Made by a program: the position numbers and the translations under genes. This document shows positions 8,676 through 17,907 of a DNA stretch of 64,000 nt, piece after piece; position 1 is the stretch's first letter, and each line of letters starts with the position of its first letter. Below the pieces are notes generated by a model. The model worked only from the letters and a program-made list of their open reading frames with translations. It made no database searches and was not told where the DNA came from. The DNA lies in assembly GCF_027460265.1 (NCBI RefSeq), contig NZ_JAPZBC010000001.1, positions 3,867,001-3,931,000 of the forward strand, in the 5' to 3' direction. Origin of the DNA: Streptomyces sp. WMMC940. Its GTDB lineage: Bacteria > Actinomycetota > Actinomycetes > Streptomycetales > Streptomycetaceae.

Positions 8676-10724
8676 TCAGCCGATCCTCACGTTCTTCTCG
8701 ACGGTCGTCTGGTCGATGTCCGACGTCCGTACGGTGATCCGGACCTGCCATTCGCCCGGCAGCGGGATCTGGATGTTGCTCGCGCTCCACTGGCCGGCCG
8801 CGACGCGTTCCGGGACCAGCGGGAGTGGACCGATCTTCTCCGCGGTCAGGGTGAAGGCGACCTTGACCTCGGGAGCGTCCAGGGGCCGTCGGCCCGGACC
8901 CTCGGTCCACAGACGCAGTTCGTTGGCGCCCGAGCGGCCGGGGCTGATGGTCAGCCGGACCGTTCCCTTGCCGTTCGCGCCGCCGGTGTCGAAGGGCAGG
9001 GTGACGTCGACGGGCTTGGACGCCGCGGTCTCGGAGGTCCCGCCGCCCGCCCGCGCGGCCTGCTCCTCCGTACGGCCGGGCTCGGTGGACGTCAGGACCG
9101 TCGTCACGGCGAGCAGGACGACGGCGACGCCGGCCTCCGCGAGGACGGAACGGCGCAGTCCGGACCGCTCCGGGTCGGCGTCCCTGAGGCGCTTGCGGGC
9201 GGCCGCGGCCACGGCGGCGTCCTGCCGGGCGAGTTGGGCGGCGCGCAGGGGGTCGTCGGACGCCGCCGGCGCCGTGCCGGCGGCACGGGTCCCGCCGTCC
9301 CCCTCGGTGGAGGCGTCCGCCCCCGCGTCCGCCTTCTCCCCGTCCGCCGTCTCGCCGTCCGCGTCCGTCGGCGTACGTTCCGACAGCCGTGCCGTCCAGC
9401 GCCGCGAGAACCAGGCGATCCCGACCAGCAGTGCGACCAGCCCGATCTTGACCAGCAGCAGCCGTCCGTACGAGGTGCCGGTCAGGGCCGACCACGAGCC
9501 GACCTGCCGCCAGGACTGGTAGAGCCCGGTCGCGGCGAGGACGACGACGGACCAGAACGCCACCCGGGAGAAGCGGAGGACGGCCGCCCGTCCGACGGAG
9601 GGCGCCCGGTGGAGCGCCACGAGCAGCGTGGCCAGGCCGCCGAGCCATGCGGCGACGGCCAGCAGGTGCAGCACGTCGACGGGCATCGCGAGACCGGCCT
9701 GGACACCGGTCGAGGCGTGCTCGGACAGGGCCCAGGTGGCGGCGATCCCGGCCGCGACGACCGTGCCGCCGACGGCCAGACCGAAGGTGAGGTCCTGCTT
9801 CTCCTCGGCCCGTTCCCGGGCCGATTCCGGCTCGCCCCCGGCGGCGTCCGCACCCGGGTCCGCGGTGCCCTCCGCCCCGTCCGGGCGGGGCACGCCGGGT
9901 TCCGCGGTGCCCTCCGCCCCGGTGGCGCGCTTCGCGTACGCCCCGAACAGCACCGCGATGAACAGCGCCGCCGCGCCGAGCAGCAGCAGCCGTGAGACGA
10001 GCGCCGCCCCGGTCTTGGTCGCGAGGACCGACTGCAGCCCGGTGAGGTCGAAGGCGTCGCCGAGTCCGCCCGAGCCGGTGTAGGGGCTGCGCAGCATCAG
10101 CATCGCGAGGGTGGCGGCGGTGAGCGTCACCCAGCCGTACGCCACGAGCCGCTGCACCGGCCGGACGACCGCCCCGCGCGGCCAGCAGGCCAGCACGAAC
10201 GCGGCAGCGCCGACCATGACGGTGAACCCCGCGTACGACGCGTACCGCGCGACGCCGTAGAGCGAGCCGACGAGCCCGCCGCCCGCCTCCTGCTCCGGGA
10301 GTTCGACGGCGGTCTTCGAGGGCGCCCCGATCGAGAAGGTGAACGCGCCGGCGATCGGGTGGCTGTCGGCGGAGACGGCCTGCCAGGCGACCGTGTACGT
10401 GCCGTCCGGCAGGCCGGATCGCAGGGCCACCCCGTACCTGACGAGGCCCGCCGTGCCGAGGTTCCTCACCTCGCCGGCGTCGATGCGTTTGCTCCTGGGG
10501 TCGAGGACGCGGATCGAGTCGTTCCCCAGGGCGACCTGCTCGGAGAAGGTGAGCGTGACGTCCTTGGGGGCGACGGCCAGCACCGCCCCGTCCTTCGGGT
10601 TGCTCCCGGTCAGGGCGGCGTGCGCGTTCGCCGTGCCGGTGAGCACGGTGCCGAGCAGCGCCGCGGTGATCAGCAGCAGCCGCAGGAGAGTCGCCGCGCC
10701 GAGGCGCGGGGCGGTGGTGGTCAT
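8676..10724 (-). CDS. CopC-CopD fusion copper protein
   Basis: The 682-residue protein has a signal peptide, then an extracytoplasmic CopC domain (about residues 35-135) starting right after cleavage with HAALTGSNP, whose N-terminal His is a copper ligand in the family. A CopD-type domain of about eight membrane segments follows (150-560), with a charged low-complexity loop near 280-320. A C-terminal extracytoplasmic beta domain (about 570-680) resembles YtkA-like domains. It likely binds and imports or relays copper. It lies between the PCuAC chaperone and DyP peroxidase genes, 34 bp from the latter, and is probably cotranscribed with both. Confidence 0.88.
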   Translation of the reverse strand: MTTTAPRLGAATLLRLLLITAALLGTVLTGTANAHAALTGSNPKDGAVLAVAPKDVTLTFSEQVALGNDSIRVLDPRSKRIDAGEVRNLGTAGLVRYGVALRSGLPDGTYTVAWQAVSADSHPIAGAFTFSIGAPSKTAVELPEQEAGGGLVGSLYGVARYASYAGFTVMVGAAAFVLACWPRGAVVRPVQRLVAYGWVTLTAATLAMLMLRSPYTGSGGLGDAFDLTGLQSVLATKTGAALVSRLLLLGAAALFIAVLFGAYAKRATGAEGTAEPGVPRPDGAEGTADPGADAAGGEPESARERAEEKQDLTFGLAVGGTVVAAGIAATWALSEHASTGVQAGLAMPVDVLHLLAVAAWLGGLATLLVALHRAPSVGRAAVLRFSRVAFWSVVVLAATGLYQSWRQVGSWSALTGTSYGRLLLVKIGLVALLVGIAWFSRRWTARLSERTPTDADGETADGEKADAGADASTEGDGGTRAAGTAPAASDDPLRAAQLARQDAAVAAAARKRLRDADPERSGLRRSVLAEAGVAVVLLAVTTVLTSTEPGRTEEQAARAGGGTSETAASKPVDVTLPFDTGGANGKGTVRLTISPGRSGANELRLWTEGPGRRPLDAPEVKVAFTLTAEKIGPLPLVPERVAAGQWSASNIQIPLPGEWQVRITVRTSDIDQTTVEKNVRIG

Positions 10725-10770
10725 CGTGTGTCGTCAGTCCCTCGAATGGCCGAGAGCCTCTTCACGGGGC

Positions 10771-11220
10771 TCAGTGCTGCTTCGGGTTGTGGGTCCGCTC
10801 CTCGACGGGGAGCTCGACCCTGATCGGTTCCGACTTCTCGAAGTGCAGCTCGACGTCGATCGTGTCGCCCTGCTGCGGCTGCTCCTTGATGCCCATGAAC
10901 ATGAGGTGGTCGCCACCGCGTTCCAGCCGCAGCTCCCCGTTGGGGGGAACGTCGAGCGACGTCACCTGCCGCATCCTGCTGTCCTTCGTCTCGTGTATCT
11001 GGACGTCGTCCGAGAGGCTGCTGGTGACGGAGGTCAGCCTGTCCGCGGTGTCGCCGCTGTTGGTGACGGTGAGGAAGCCGCCCGCCATGTCGCCGACGGG
11101 CTGCGGCATGAACGCCCCGTCGACCGTCAGCTCGGGTGCGGACGAGGCACAGCCCGCCAGCACCGGACCGGCGGAGAGGGCCAGTGCCGCGGCGAGGGAG
11201 GTCAGCGTGCGGCGGGTCAC
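10771..11220 (-). CDS. PCuAC-family copper chaperone lipoprotein
   Basis: The 149-residue lipoprotein has lipobox LAGC near residue 22. The DUF461/PCuAC fold carries the copper-site residues IHETKDSRM and, further on, GGDHLMFMG (His and Met spaced as in the H-M...M...H-x-M motif). It binds Cu(I) outside the cell and hands it to Sco or the CuA site of cytochrome c oxidase; the S. lividans homologue is ECuC. Translation starts at GTG 11220, which overlaps the Sco stop as GTGA, so the pair is coupled. The frame is open further upstream only through the Sco gene. Confidence 0.88.
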   Translation of the reverse strand: MTRRTLTSLAAALALSAGPVLAGCASSAPELTVDGAFMPQPVGDMAGGFLTVTNSGDTADRLTSVTSSLSDDVQIHETKDSRMRQVTSLDVPPNGELRLERGGDHLMFMGIKEQPQQGDTIDVELHFEKSEPIRVELPVEERTHNPKQH

Positions 11221-11873
11221 GGGTTCTCCCCCTCGACGAGCTCGGGGAGGTCCTCGGCGAAGTCCTCGGGGGTGGTGTCCTCGCCGTACAGGACGTAGCC
11301 CCGGTCGGTCTTCGGGGAGAACGCCACGACCTGCGTGCCGTGCATGGACACGACCTTGCCGTTCTTGTCCTTCGTGGGGGGCTCGATGCCGATGCCCAGT
11401 TGGCGCGCCCCGGCCTGGATGGTCGGGAAGTCGCCGGTGAGTCCGACGAAGGAGGGGTCGCCCGCGGCGGGCAGCCACTTGGCCAGTTCGGCCGCGGTGT
11501 CCCGCTCGGGGTCGGTGGTGACGAAGACGACCTGGAGCCTGTCCTGGTCGGCCTTGGGCAGCTGCTTCCTGGCGACGGCGATGTTGCTCATCGTCAGCGG
11601 GCAGACGTCGGGGCAGTGGGTGTAGCCGAAGTAGATCAGTGTCGGTTTGCCCTTGGTCCGCTCGCGGAGGTCGTACGGCTTGCCCGTGGTGTCCGTGAGG
11701 ACGAGGTCCGGCTTCTCGAAGGGCCGGTCGAGGACGGTCGCGGCCTTGCCCTTGGGCTGGGCGGAGACCTCGGCGACGGAGCCGTCCGCCTTGTCGGACC
11801 CCCCGTCGCAGGCGGAGAGGGAGAGTGCGGCTGCCACCGCCAGGGCGGCGGCCGTCACGATCTTGTTGCGCAT
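11217..11873 (-). CDS. Sco1/SenC-family copper metallochaperone
   Basis: The 218-residue lipoprotein (lipobox LSAC, residues 19-22) has a thioredoxin fold with the copper-binding YTHCPDVCPLT motif. A later MHGTQVVAFSP segment likely supplies the His ligand. Sco proteins deliver copper to the CuA centre of cytochrome c oxidase. It overlaps the PCuAC gene downstream and follows the YcnI gene by 36 bp, forming one copper-trafficking operon with the DyP peroxidase at its end. Confidence 0.9.
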   Translation of the reverse strand: MRNKIVTAAALAVAAALSLSACDGGSDKADGSVAEVSAQPKGKAATVLDRPFEKPDLVLTDTTGKPYDLRERTKGKPTLIYFGYTHCPDVCPLTMSNIAVARKQLPKADQDRLQVVFVTTDPERDTAAELAKWLPAAGDPSFVGLTGDFPTIQAGARQLGIGIEPPTKDKNGKVVSMHGTQVVAFSPKTDRGYVLYGEDTTPEDFAEDLPELVEGENP

Positions 11874-11909
11874 GGAGAGATGTCCCGGAAGTGAATTGTG
11901 TGACGTCGG

Positions 11910-12650
11910 TCAGACGGTGCGACGGCGGCCGGCCAGCACGCCGAAGGCCACGCCACCGGCACCCACGAGGATGCCGACGACGGCGAGGACCCGCGCCGTG
12001 GTGTCCGTGGAGCTCGCCGTGGTCCCGCCCTCGCCGTCCGCGTGATCCGCGGCGTGGGCGGCGTTCTTGCCGTCCGCCGCGCTCTTGTCGTCGCCACCGT
12101 GGTGGTCACCGGTCGCCGCGGACAGGGCGAGCACGGGCGCGGGGTGCTCCGGCTCGGCCGCGCCCTCCTGCGGCTCCTCGATCCAGCGCACGACCTCCTT
12201 GTTGTCGTACGTCTGGAGCGCCTTGAAGACGAGCTTGTCGGCGTCCTCCGGCAACCGGCCGAGGGACACCGGGAACTGCTGGAACTCACCGGGGCCGATC
12301 TTGCCGCCGGCCGCGGTCCAGGTGATCTTCGAGACGGCCTCGGTGATCTGCTTGCCGTGCACGCTCAGCGGCTTGGCCAGCTTGGTCTTGGTGACCTCGG
12401 CCTTCCAGCCCGGGACGGGCTGCGGCATCACGGACGAGAGCGGGTGGTCGGCGGGGACGGTGACCTCGAGCTTCACCGTCGATGCGTTGTCGCGCTCGTT
12501 CGGGACCTTGAAGTTGACCGTGGCGTAGCCGCCCTTCGCGGCCTCGCCCTGGGGCTGCACGCTGACGTGCGCGAGGGCGGGGCCGCAGAGCAGCAGCACG
12601 GAGGAGGCGGCGACGCCGCCGGCGACGGCGAGGCGAGAGATCTTGTTCAT
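11910..12650 (-). CDS. YcnI-family (DUF1775) copper-associated surface protein
   Basis: The 246-residue protein has a signal peptide ending in GPALAHVSV, so the mature protein starts with the His that binds copper in YcnI. The DUF1775 beta domain spans about residues 29-175. A low-complexity Asp/Ala/His linker and a C-terminal membrane anchor (about 218-240) with a GRRRTV tail follow. It heads the copper operon on this strand. Its role, extracellular copper binding, is by family. Confidence 0.88.
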   Translation of the reverse strand: MNKISRLAVAGGVAASSVLLLCGPALAHVSVQPQGEAAKGGYATVNFKVPNERDNASTVKLEVTVPADHPLSSVMPQPVPGWKAEVTKTKLAKPLSVHGKQITEAVSKITWTAAGGKIGPGEFQQFPVSLGRLPEDADKLVFKALQTYDNKEVVRWIEEPQEGAAEPEHPAPVLALSAATGDHHGGDDKSAADGKNAAHAADHADGEGGTTASSTDTTARVLAVVGILVGAGGVAFGVLAGRRRTV

Positions 12651-12770
12651 GGCAGGGACACTCCACGTGAGCAGGGAGGGTGATCGGTCCGCGCGCGGGT
12701 GCGCGGGAGCGCCGCGGCACCGACCACCCGGGACACCCGTTTCGGGGTACGTCGTCGGATGGCGCCGCGT

Positions 12771-13616
12771 TCAGGCTGCGAGAACGCAGTCTGCGGGGAC
12801 GCGGTGCGCGGGCGGGCCGCGCCTGATCACGATGTGCTGGAGAGCGGCCGCCGCGGGTGGCGCGGAGTCGCCGGGATCCGTCCCGGCGGGTCCGGGACGG
12901 GCGTCCGGTGCCGTCGGCAGTCCGGCGAGCAGCTCGCACACGAGGACGAGCGCGGCGCGCAGGGCGCGTACGAGCGCGCCTTCGGCCACCATCTCCCCGG
13001 CGCCCTGGGCACCCTGCGCGGAGAGCTCGGCCAGCCGGAACAGTGCGAGGTCGCCGCGGCGCAGCAGCCAGCCGGTGACGAGCGCCGCCAGCAGATGGCC
13101 GAGCACCATGGGCAGGCTCGGCAGCAGACCGGCGGACTCGAGGGCGGCGTTCGGCCCGGCGGCGGTGTGCCCGGCGTGGTCGGCCCGCACCGCCGCCGCC
13201 GGGTCGATGCCCGCTCCGGCGACGATCCGGTGGGCGTCGGCCGGGCTGAGCGCGTTGCCCCCGGCCCCGCACACGAGTTTGGCCGCCATCCTGATCAGGG
13301 CGTCGTCGGCGCTCGGTGACACGGTGAGCGGGCGCTGGCCCAGACCGAAGAGGATGTGCAGGCCGAGCTGCCCGGCCGCCAGGGCGCTGACGACCGCGGG
13401 GAGCGAGCGCGCCCGGCCGGCGAACGGCACCACCACCGCGAACACCGTCAGGAAACCGGCGAGGAGCGTCCACCAGGGGACGGTCGCGCAGGCTGCCAGG
13501 ACATGCCCCAGCGCGGACAGCACGAGGCAGACCGCGGCGAAGACCGCGGCCCTCAGCAGTCGCGGTCCGGTCGCGGCCGGCGCGTCGCCGGGTACGACCG
13601 GCGGGTGGGCAGACAT
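12771..13616 (-). CDS. Conserved membrane protein
   Basis: A 281-residue protein with about five hydrophobic segments (near 20-45, 48-65, 70-90, 180-200 and 225-250) and a Pro-rich cytoplasmic start. I do not recognise a catalytic motif. It lies 120 bp upstream of the YcnI gene on the same strand and may be the first gene of the copper cluster. The single short Cys-containing motif (LVCGAGGNALSPADAHRI) shows no classical metal site. The many Ala residues in the middle suggest a soluble loop. Confidence 0.7.
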   Translation of the reverse strand: MSAHPPVVPGDAPAATGPRLLRAAVFAAVCLVLSALGHVLAACATVPWWTLLAGFLTVFAVVVPFAGRARSLPAVVSALAAGQLGLHILFGLGQRPLTVSPSADDALIRMAAKLVCGAGGNALSPADAHRIVAGAGIDPAAAVRADHAGHTAAGPNAALESAGLLPSLPMVLGHLLAALVTGWLLRRGDLALFRLAELSAQGAQGAGEMVAEGALVRALRAALVLVCELLAGLPTAPDARPGPAGTDPGDSAPPAAAALQHIVIRRGPPAHRVPADCVLAA

Positions 13617-13830
13617 GGCCGGGACATCATCGCACTGCGCCTTTCGGACCCGTGCGGCAGGTCCGGAAGATCACGTTTGAGGCCCACTCGCCCGCCTGGC
13701 GTGGGCATACACCGGCATGGCCGATCGACGCATCCGCCGAATGAGGGCAATCACGTCAACTCCGCGCTTACGAGCGTGATGACGCGGCAATACGTAACCG
13801 TATGTCGAGCCGCAGCCAGGAGGCTGGAGC

Positions 13831-14274
13831 ATGAGCATCTGGTGGTCTCTCCATTTGCGGCGCGAGGCTGCGAGCGTGCCGCTCGCTCGACGTCTTCTGC
13901 TCGGTGCCATGGAGACCGCGGGCGTCGATCCCGACATCTCCTTCGACCTCTCCGTCGCGCTGAGCGAGGCGTGCGCGAACGCCGTGGAGCACGGTGGCTC
14001 CGGCGCTCCCGGATCCTCGGCGGACGGGTACCGCGTGACGGCGTATCTGGACGGCGAGAAGTGCCGTATCGAAGTGGCCGACGGAGGGCCGGGGTTCCCG
14101 GACTGCGCCCATGTCACCGGCGCGGGGCCCGCCGCCGAGAGCGGCCGCGGCCTCTGTCTCATCGAGCAGCTCGCCGACCACGTCCATCTGCGGAACCGGC
14201 CCGGCCGGGGCGCGGTGGTGAGCTTCGACAAGGTGCTGAAATGGCGGGACGGCGCCCTGCTCGGAGCGGTCTGA
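13831..14274 (+). CDS. HATPase domain protein (anti-sigma/RsbW-like)
   Basis: The 147-residue GHKL ATPase has N box ALSEACANAVEHG (about residue 45-57), G1 VADGGPGF and G2 ESGRGLCLIEQLADH. It has the size of an RsbW/SpoIIAB-type serine kinase, which binds sigma or anti-anti-sigma factors. RBS AGGAGG precedes ATG 13831. It stands alone, with no sigma factor or STAS partner adjacent, like the many orphan HATPases of Streptomyces. Confidence 0.88.
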   Translation: MSIWWSLHLRREAASVPLARRLLLGAMETAGVDPDISFDLSVALSEACANAVEHGGSGAPGSSADGYRVTAYLDGEKCRIEVADGGPGFPDCAHVTGAGPAAESGRGLCLIEQLADHVHLRNRPGRGAVVSFDKVLKWRDGALLGAV

Positions 14275-14348
14275 GCGAAGGCGCCGTCCTGGTGCGGCGG
14301 CCGGTCCGTCCGTACGGGCCGTCGCGGCCCGCGCGGAGGGTGCGGGGA

Positions 14349-15839
14349 TCAGCCCCTGAGCCGGGCCATCCACGCCTCGACCTCGTCCGCCTGTCGCGGC
14401 AGCGCCGCCGAGAGGTTCCGGTTGCCGTCCTCGGTGACGAGGATGTCGTCCTCGATCCGGACGCCGATGCCGCGGTACTCCTCGGGCACGGTCAGGTCGT
14501 CGGCCTGGAAGTACAGACCGGGCTCGACGGTCAGGCACATGCCGGGCTCCAGCGTGCCCGCGACGTAGGTCTCGCGGCGCGCGGCCGCGCAGTCGTGGAC
14601 GTCCATGCCGAGCATGTGGCCGGTGCCGTGCAGCGTCCAGCGGCGCTGGAGACCGAGCTCGAGCACCTTCTCGACGTCGAGGTCGCCGAGCAGACCCCAC
14701 TCCACGAGCCGGGTGGCCAGGACCCGCTGGGCCGCGTCGTGGAAGTCGCGGTAGGGGGCACCGGGCCGCACGGCGGCGATGCCGGCCTCCTGTGCCTCGT
14801 ACACGGCGTCGTAGATCCTGCGCTGCAGTTCGGTGAAGCGGCCGTTGATCGGCAGGGTGCGGGTCACGTCGGCGGTGTAGAGCTCGGTGGTCTCCACGCC
14901 GGCGTCCAGGAGCAGCAGCTCGCCGGAGCGGACCGCGCCGTCGTTGCGGACCCAGTGCAGGGTGGTGGCGTGCGGGCCGGCCGCGCAGATCGAGCCGTAG
15001 CCGACGTCGTTGCCGTCGACCCGGGCGCGCAGGAAGAACGTTCCCTCGATGTAGCGCTCGCTGGTGGCCTCGGCCCGGTCCAGGACCCTGACGACGTCCT
15101 CGAAGCCGCGGGCCGTGGCGTCGCAGGCCCGCTGCAGCTCGGCGATCTCGAACTCGTCCTTGACCAGGCGGGCCTCGGAGAGGAAGACGCGCAGTTCCTC
15201 GTCGCGCTCGGCGGTGACCTTGTCGGTCAGGGCGGACTCGACGCCGGCGTCGTGGCCGCGGACGACGCGGACCGGGCCGGTCGCCTCGCGCAGCTTCTGC
15301 GGCAGCTCGCGCACGTCCTCGGCCGTGATGCCCAGCAGCTGTCCCGCCTCGGTCAGGGAGTGGCGGCGGCCGACCCACAGCTCGCCCTGACCGTCGAGCC
15401 AGAACTCGCCGTTCTCCCGGTCGGAGCGCGGCAGCAGGTGCACGGTCGCCTCGTGGCCGTCGGCGGTGGGCTCCAGCACCAGGACACCGTCGTGGCTCTG
15501 GTCGCCGGTGAGGTAGGCGTACTCGGTGGAGGCACGGAAGGCGTACTCGGTGTCGTTGGAGCGGGTCCTCAGGTTGCCCGCCGGGATCACGAGCCGCTCG
15601 CCCGGGAATCGGGCGGAGAGGGCGGCGCGGCGGCGCTCGGTGTGCGCGGCCTGCGCGATCGGCTCCAGGTCGTGCAGCTCGGTGTCGGCCCAGCCGGACT
15701 TCATGTTCTCGGCGAGCTCGTCGGAGACCTCCGGGTACAGGCCGTTCTTGCGCTGCTTGATCGGCTCCTCGGTCCCTTCCGCCTCGACGGTGCGGTCGGA
15801 CGCGTTCTCCGGGGTCTCCGGGGTGAGCTCCTCTGCCAC
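14349..15839 (-). CDS. pepP: Xaa-Pro aminopeptidase (aminopeptidase P)
   Basis: The 496-residue metallopeptidase removes N-terminal residues ahead of proline. An N-terminal AMP_N domain (about 50-200) precedes the pita-bread catalytic domain. The metal ligands are in LLLDAGVETTELYTADVTRT (two Asp), GTGHMLGMDVHD (His), TVEPGLYF (Glu) and GIGVRIEDD (Glu). GTG 15839 is chosen: it has AGGAGG 6 bp upstream, while the frame opens further without a ribosome site. The first 35 residues are acidic and not part of the fold. Confidence 0.92.
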   Translation of the reverse strand: MAEELTPETPENASDRTVEAEGTEEPIKQRKNGLYPEVSDELAENMKSGWADTELHDLEPIAQAAHTERRRAALSARFPGERLVIPAGNLRTRSNDTEYAFRASTEYAYLTGDQSHDGVLVLEPTADGHEATVHLLPRSDRENGEFWLDGQGELWVGRRHSLTEAGQLLGITAEDVRELPQKLREATGPVRVVRGHDAGVESALTDKVTAERDEELRVFLSEARLVKDEFEIAELQRACDATARGFEDVVRVLDRAEATSERYIEGTFFLRARVDGNDVGYGSICAAGPHATTLHWVRNDGAVRSGELLLLDAGVETTELYTADVTRTLPINGRFTELQRRIYDAVYEAQEAGIAAVRPGAPYRDFHDAAQRVLATRLVEWGLLGDLDVEKVLELGLQRRWTLHGTGHMLGMDVHDCAAARRETYVAGTLEPGMCLTVEPGLYFQADDLTVPEEYRGIGVRIEDDILVTEDGNRNLSAALPRQADEVEAWMARLRG

Positions 15840-15943
15840 GGGTCTGCCTCCTAGTCGGTACGACGCTGAACCCCCACCCATCGTACGGTCGTACCGCGAC
15901 GGTGCCGGAAGCCTTGCGGCCCCCGGCCCGCGTCACCGGAGCG

Positions 15944-17338
15944 TCACTCGAACCGGGCGGCCAGCATCACCACGTCCTCGCCGTCCGCGCCGGCGTCGAG
16001 TCCACCGGGCAGCACCGTGCGCAGCACGTGGTCGGCGACCGCGCCCGGGTCGTGGCGCACGGCCTTGGGCACGCTCGCCGCCGCGGTGTGCAGCCGGGTG
16101 AAGGCCCGGTCCATGGGGTCGCCGGTGCGCCGGAGCAGACCGTCGGTGTAGAGCAGCACCGTTTCTCCGGGGGCGGGGGAGAACTCCACGCTGGGCGCCT
16201 CCCAGCAGGCGAGCATCCCCAGGGGCGCCGACAGCGACGTCTCGACGAACTCGGTGCGGTGCTGCCCGACGATCAGCGGCGGGGTGTGCCCGGCGCCGGC
16301 CAGCACGATCTTGCTGCCCGTGCCCTCGGCATGGGGTGCCGCCGCGGGTTCGCAGTACGCGAAGAGCGCGGTCGCCGAGCGGGCCGGTTCGGTGAGCCTC
16401 AGCAGCAGCTCCAGGTCCGAGAGCACGGCGACGGGGTCCTCCCCCTCCATCACCGCGTACGCCCGCAGACTGGCCCGGAGCCTGCCCATGGCGGCCAGCG
16501 CGCTCGGTCCCGAACCGGAGACCGAGCCGACGGCGAGGCCCAGGGCGCCCTCGGGCAGCGGCAGCGCGTCGTACCACTCGCCGCCGCCGCGTGGTCCTGT
16601 GAGATGGCGGGCCGCGAGCCGTACCCCGGGGATCCGGGGCAGCCTGCTGGGCAGCAGCTCGTCGGCGATGACGGCCATCTGCCGGCGGGCCCGCTCCAGC
16701 TCCAGCAGTCGGGCGAGGTGCTCGGTGGCGTACCGCCCGTAGAGGCCGACGAGATGGCGCTGGCGATCCACGGGTTCGGCGGGCTCGTCGTAGAACCAGA
16801 CGGCGACGCCCAGCCTCCCGGCCTCCTCCGTGGCGAGCGGCAGGGCGTAGCTCGCGGCGTAGCCGAGGCGGGCGGCGACCTCGCGGTGGCGCGGGTCGAG
16901 CGCCTCCTCGTGGAAGAGGTCCGCCTGGGCGACGGGGGAGGGGACGCCGCCCGTCCCGCCGTCGAGGATCCGGCCGTACCCGGTGGCGCTGCGGGGGACG
17001 GTCTCGATGTGGCCCAGGTCGGCACGGGCGAGGCCGAGTCCGACGGTGCCGGCGGGGCCGCGGCCGTCGGCCGGTTCGAGGACGGCCATGCCGCGGCGGG
17101 CGCCGACCAGGGCGGCGCCCGCGCGCAGGAGTTCGTCGAGTGCCGAGTCCAGCGTGCCGGTTCTGGCGAGCCGTTCGGTGAGTTCGTGGAGCGTGGTCAG
17201 GTCGGAGACCCAGCTGGCCAGCCGGTCCTGGATCACCGCGCCGGGCGCGGGATCGGGGGCGAGTGGTCCGGCAGTGTGCGCGGGGGCCGGAACCGCTGAG
17301 TTGATTCCAGCCACTTTCGGCAGGTGAGGGGCGCTCAT
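15944..17338 (-). CDS. GAF-PP2C (SpoIIE-type) phosphatase-like regulator
   Basis: The 464-residue protein has a GAF domain (about 55-205) and a C-terminal PP2C/SpoIIE domain (about 235-460). Such proteins usually dephosphorylate anti-anti-sigma factors. Two metal-site motifs are altered: the expected GGDWYD reads GGEWYD and the expected GD-x-x-GHG reads GSVSGSG, so one key Asp is lost; LLYTDGLLRR is kept. Catalysis may be weak or absent. ATG 17338 has GGAAGG 9 bp upstream; the frame continues upstream to 17563 with possible starts at 17392 and 17455, so the N-terminus is uncertain. Confidence 0.82.
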   Translation of the reverse strand: MSAPHLPKVAGINSAVPAPAHTAGPLAPDPAPGAVIQDRLASWVSDLTTLHELTERLARTGTLDSALDELLRAGAALVGARRGMAVLEPADGRGPAGTVGLGLARADLGHIETVPRSATGYGRILDGGTGGVPSPVAQADLFHEEALDPRHREVAARLGYAASYALPLATEEAGRLGVAVWFYDEPAEPVDRQRHLVGLYGRYATEHLARLLELERARRQMAVIADELLPSRLPRIPGVRLAARHLTGPRGGGEWYDALPLPEGALGLAVGSVSGSGPSALAAMGRLRASLRAYAVMEGEDPVAVLSDLELLLRLTEPARSATALFAYCEPAAAPHAEGTGSKIVLAGAGHTPPLIVGQHRTEFVETSLSAPLGMLACWEAPSVEFSPAPGETVLLYTDGLLRRTGDPMDRAFTRLHTAAASVPKAVRHDPGAVADHVLRTVLPGGLDAGADGEDVVMLAARFE

Positions 17339-17907
17339 GGCAGCCGGCCTTCCGGCTGGTGCGTTCTGCTCAATAGCATCGCAAACCCCCATGTCAATCT
17401 GCGCCGCTATCACTGCATCCACATCTACACGCAGACAAAGGGGGATGTCCAGCATTGTCCTGGTGGTATCGCTGGTGTCCGTGGGGTTGCTAACTTGGCT
17501 GAAAAATGCCCCCCATGAACGCGATTTGCGGTCGACTGAGGGCGTCCGACATGGGGATCCCACCCAGGGTGAAGTCCGAGGCGAAGCCCGAGGGGGGAGT
17601 CATCCCGGGCGTGATGGGTACGTAAACGGTGATGGCCAGGGGCAGTTGGGACCGCCCCGGAACCTGGCGGGGAGCCCGGGCGTCTTAACCGCCGTGGGCC
17701 GCCGCCCCGTCCCGAGTGGCGGTACGAGTACAGCGGGAGAGCAAGCGCCATGCGCGCGCCACCCCTCGCCACGCGTTTAATGGACAGAGCCCATGGGGTC
17801 GCCCGTGCCTACGGCAAGGGCGACGAGACGCCTCTTTGTACGCACAGTGAAGTGATGCACACATGGTGTGATGGACCTCGGCGTTCAACGGAAAGGAACG
17901 AGCGCTC
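17339..17907. other. Intergenic region with a short palindrome
   Basis: This gap separates divergent genes. CACAC-ATG-GTGTG (17858-17870) lies 38 bp before the start at 17908 and could be an operator. The left third is open in frame with the PP2C-like gene. I see no further gene. Confidence 0.4.

Noticed and set aside
7341..9995. An 884-codon plus-strand frame
   Set aside because: It is a shadow of the DyP and CopCD genes, with Arg/Gly/Val-rich content and no motif.
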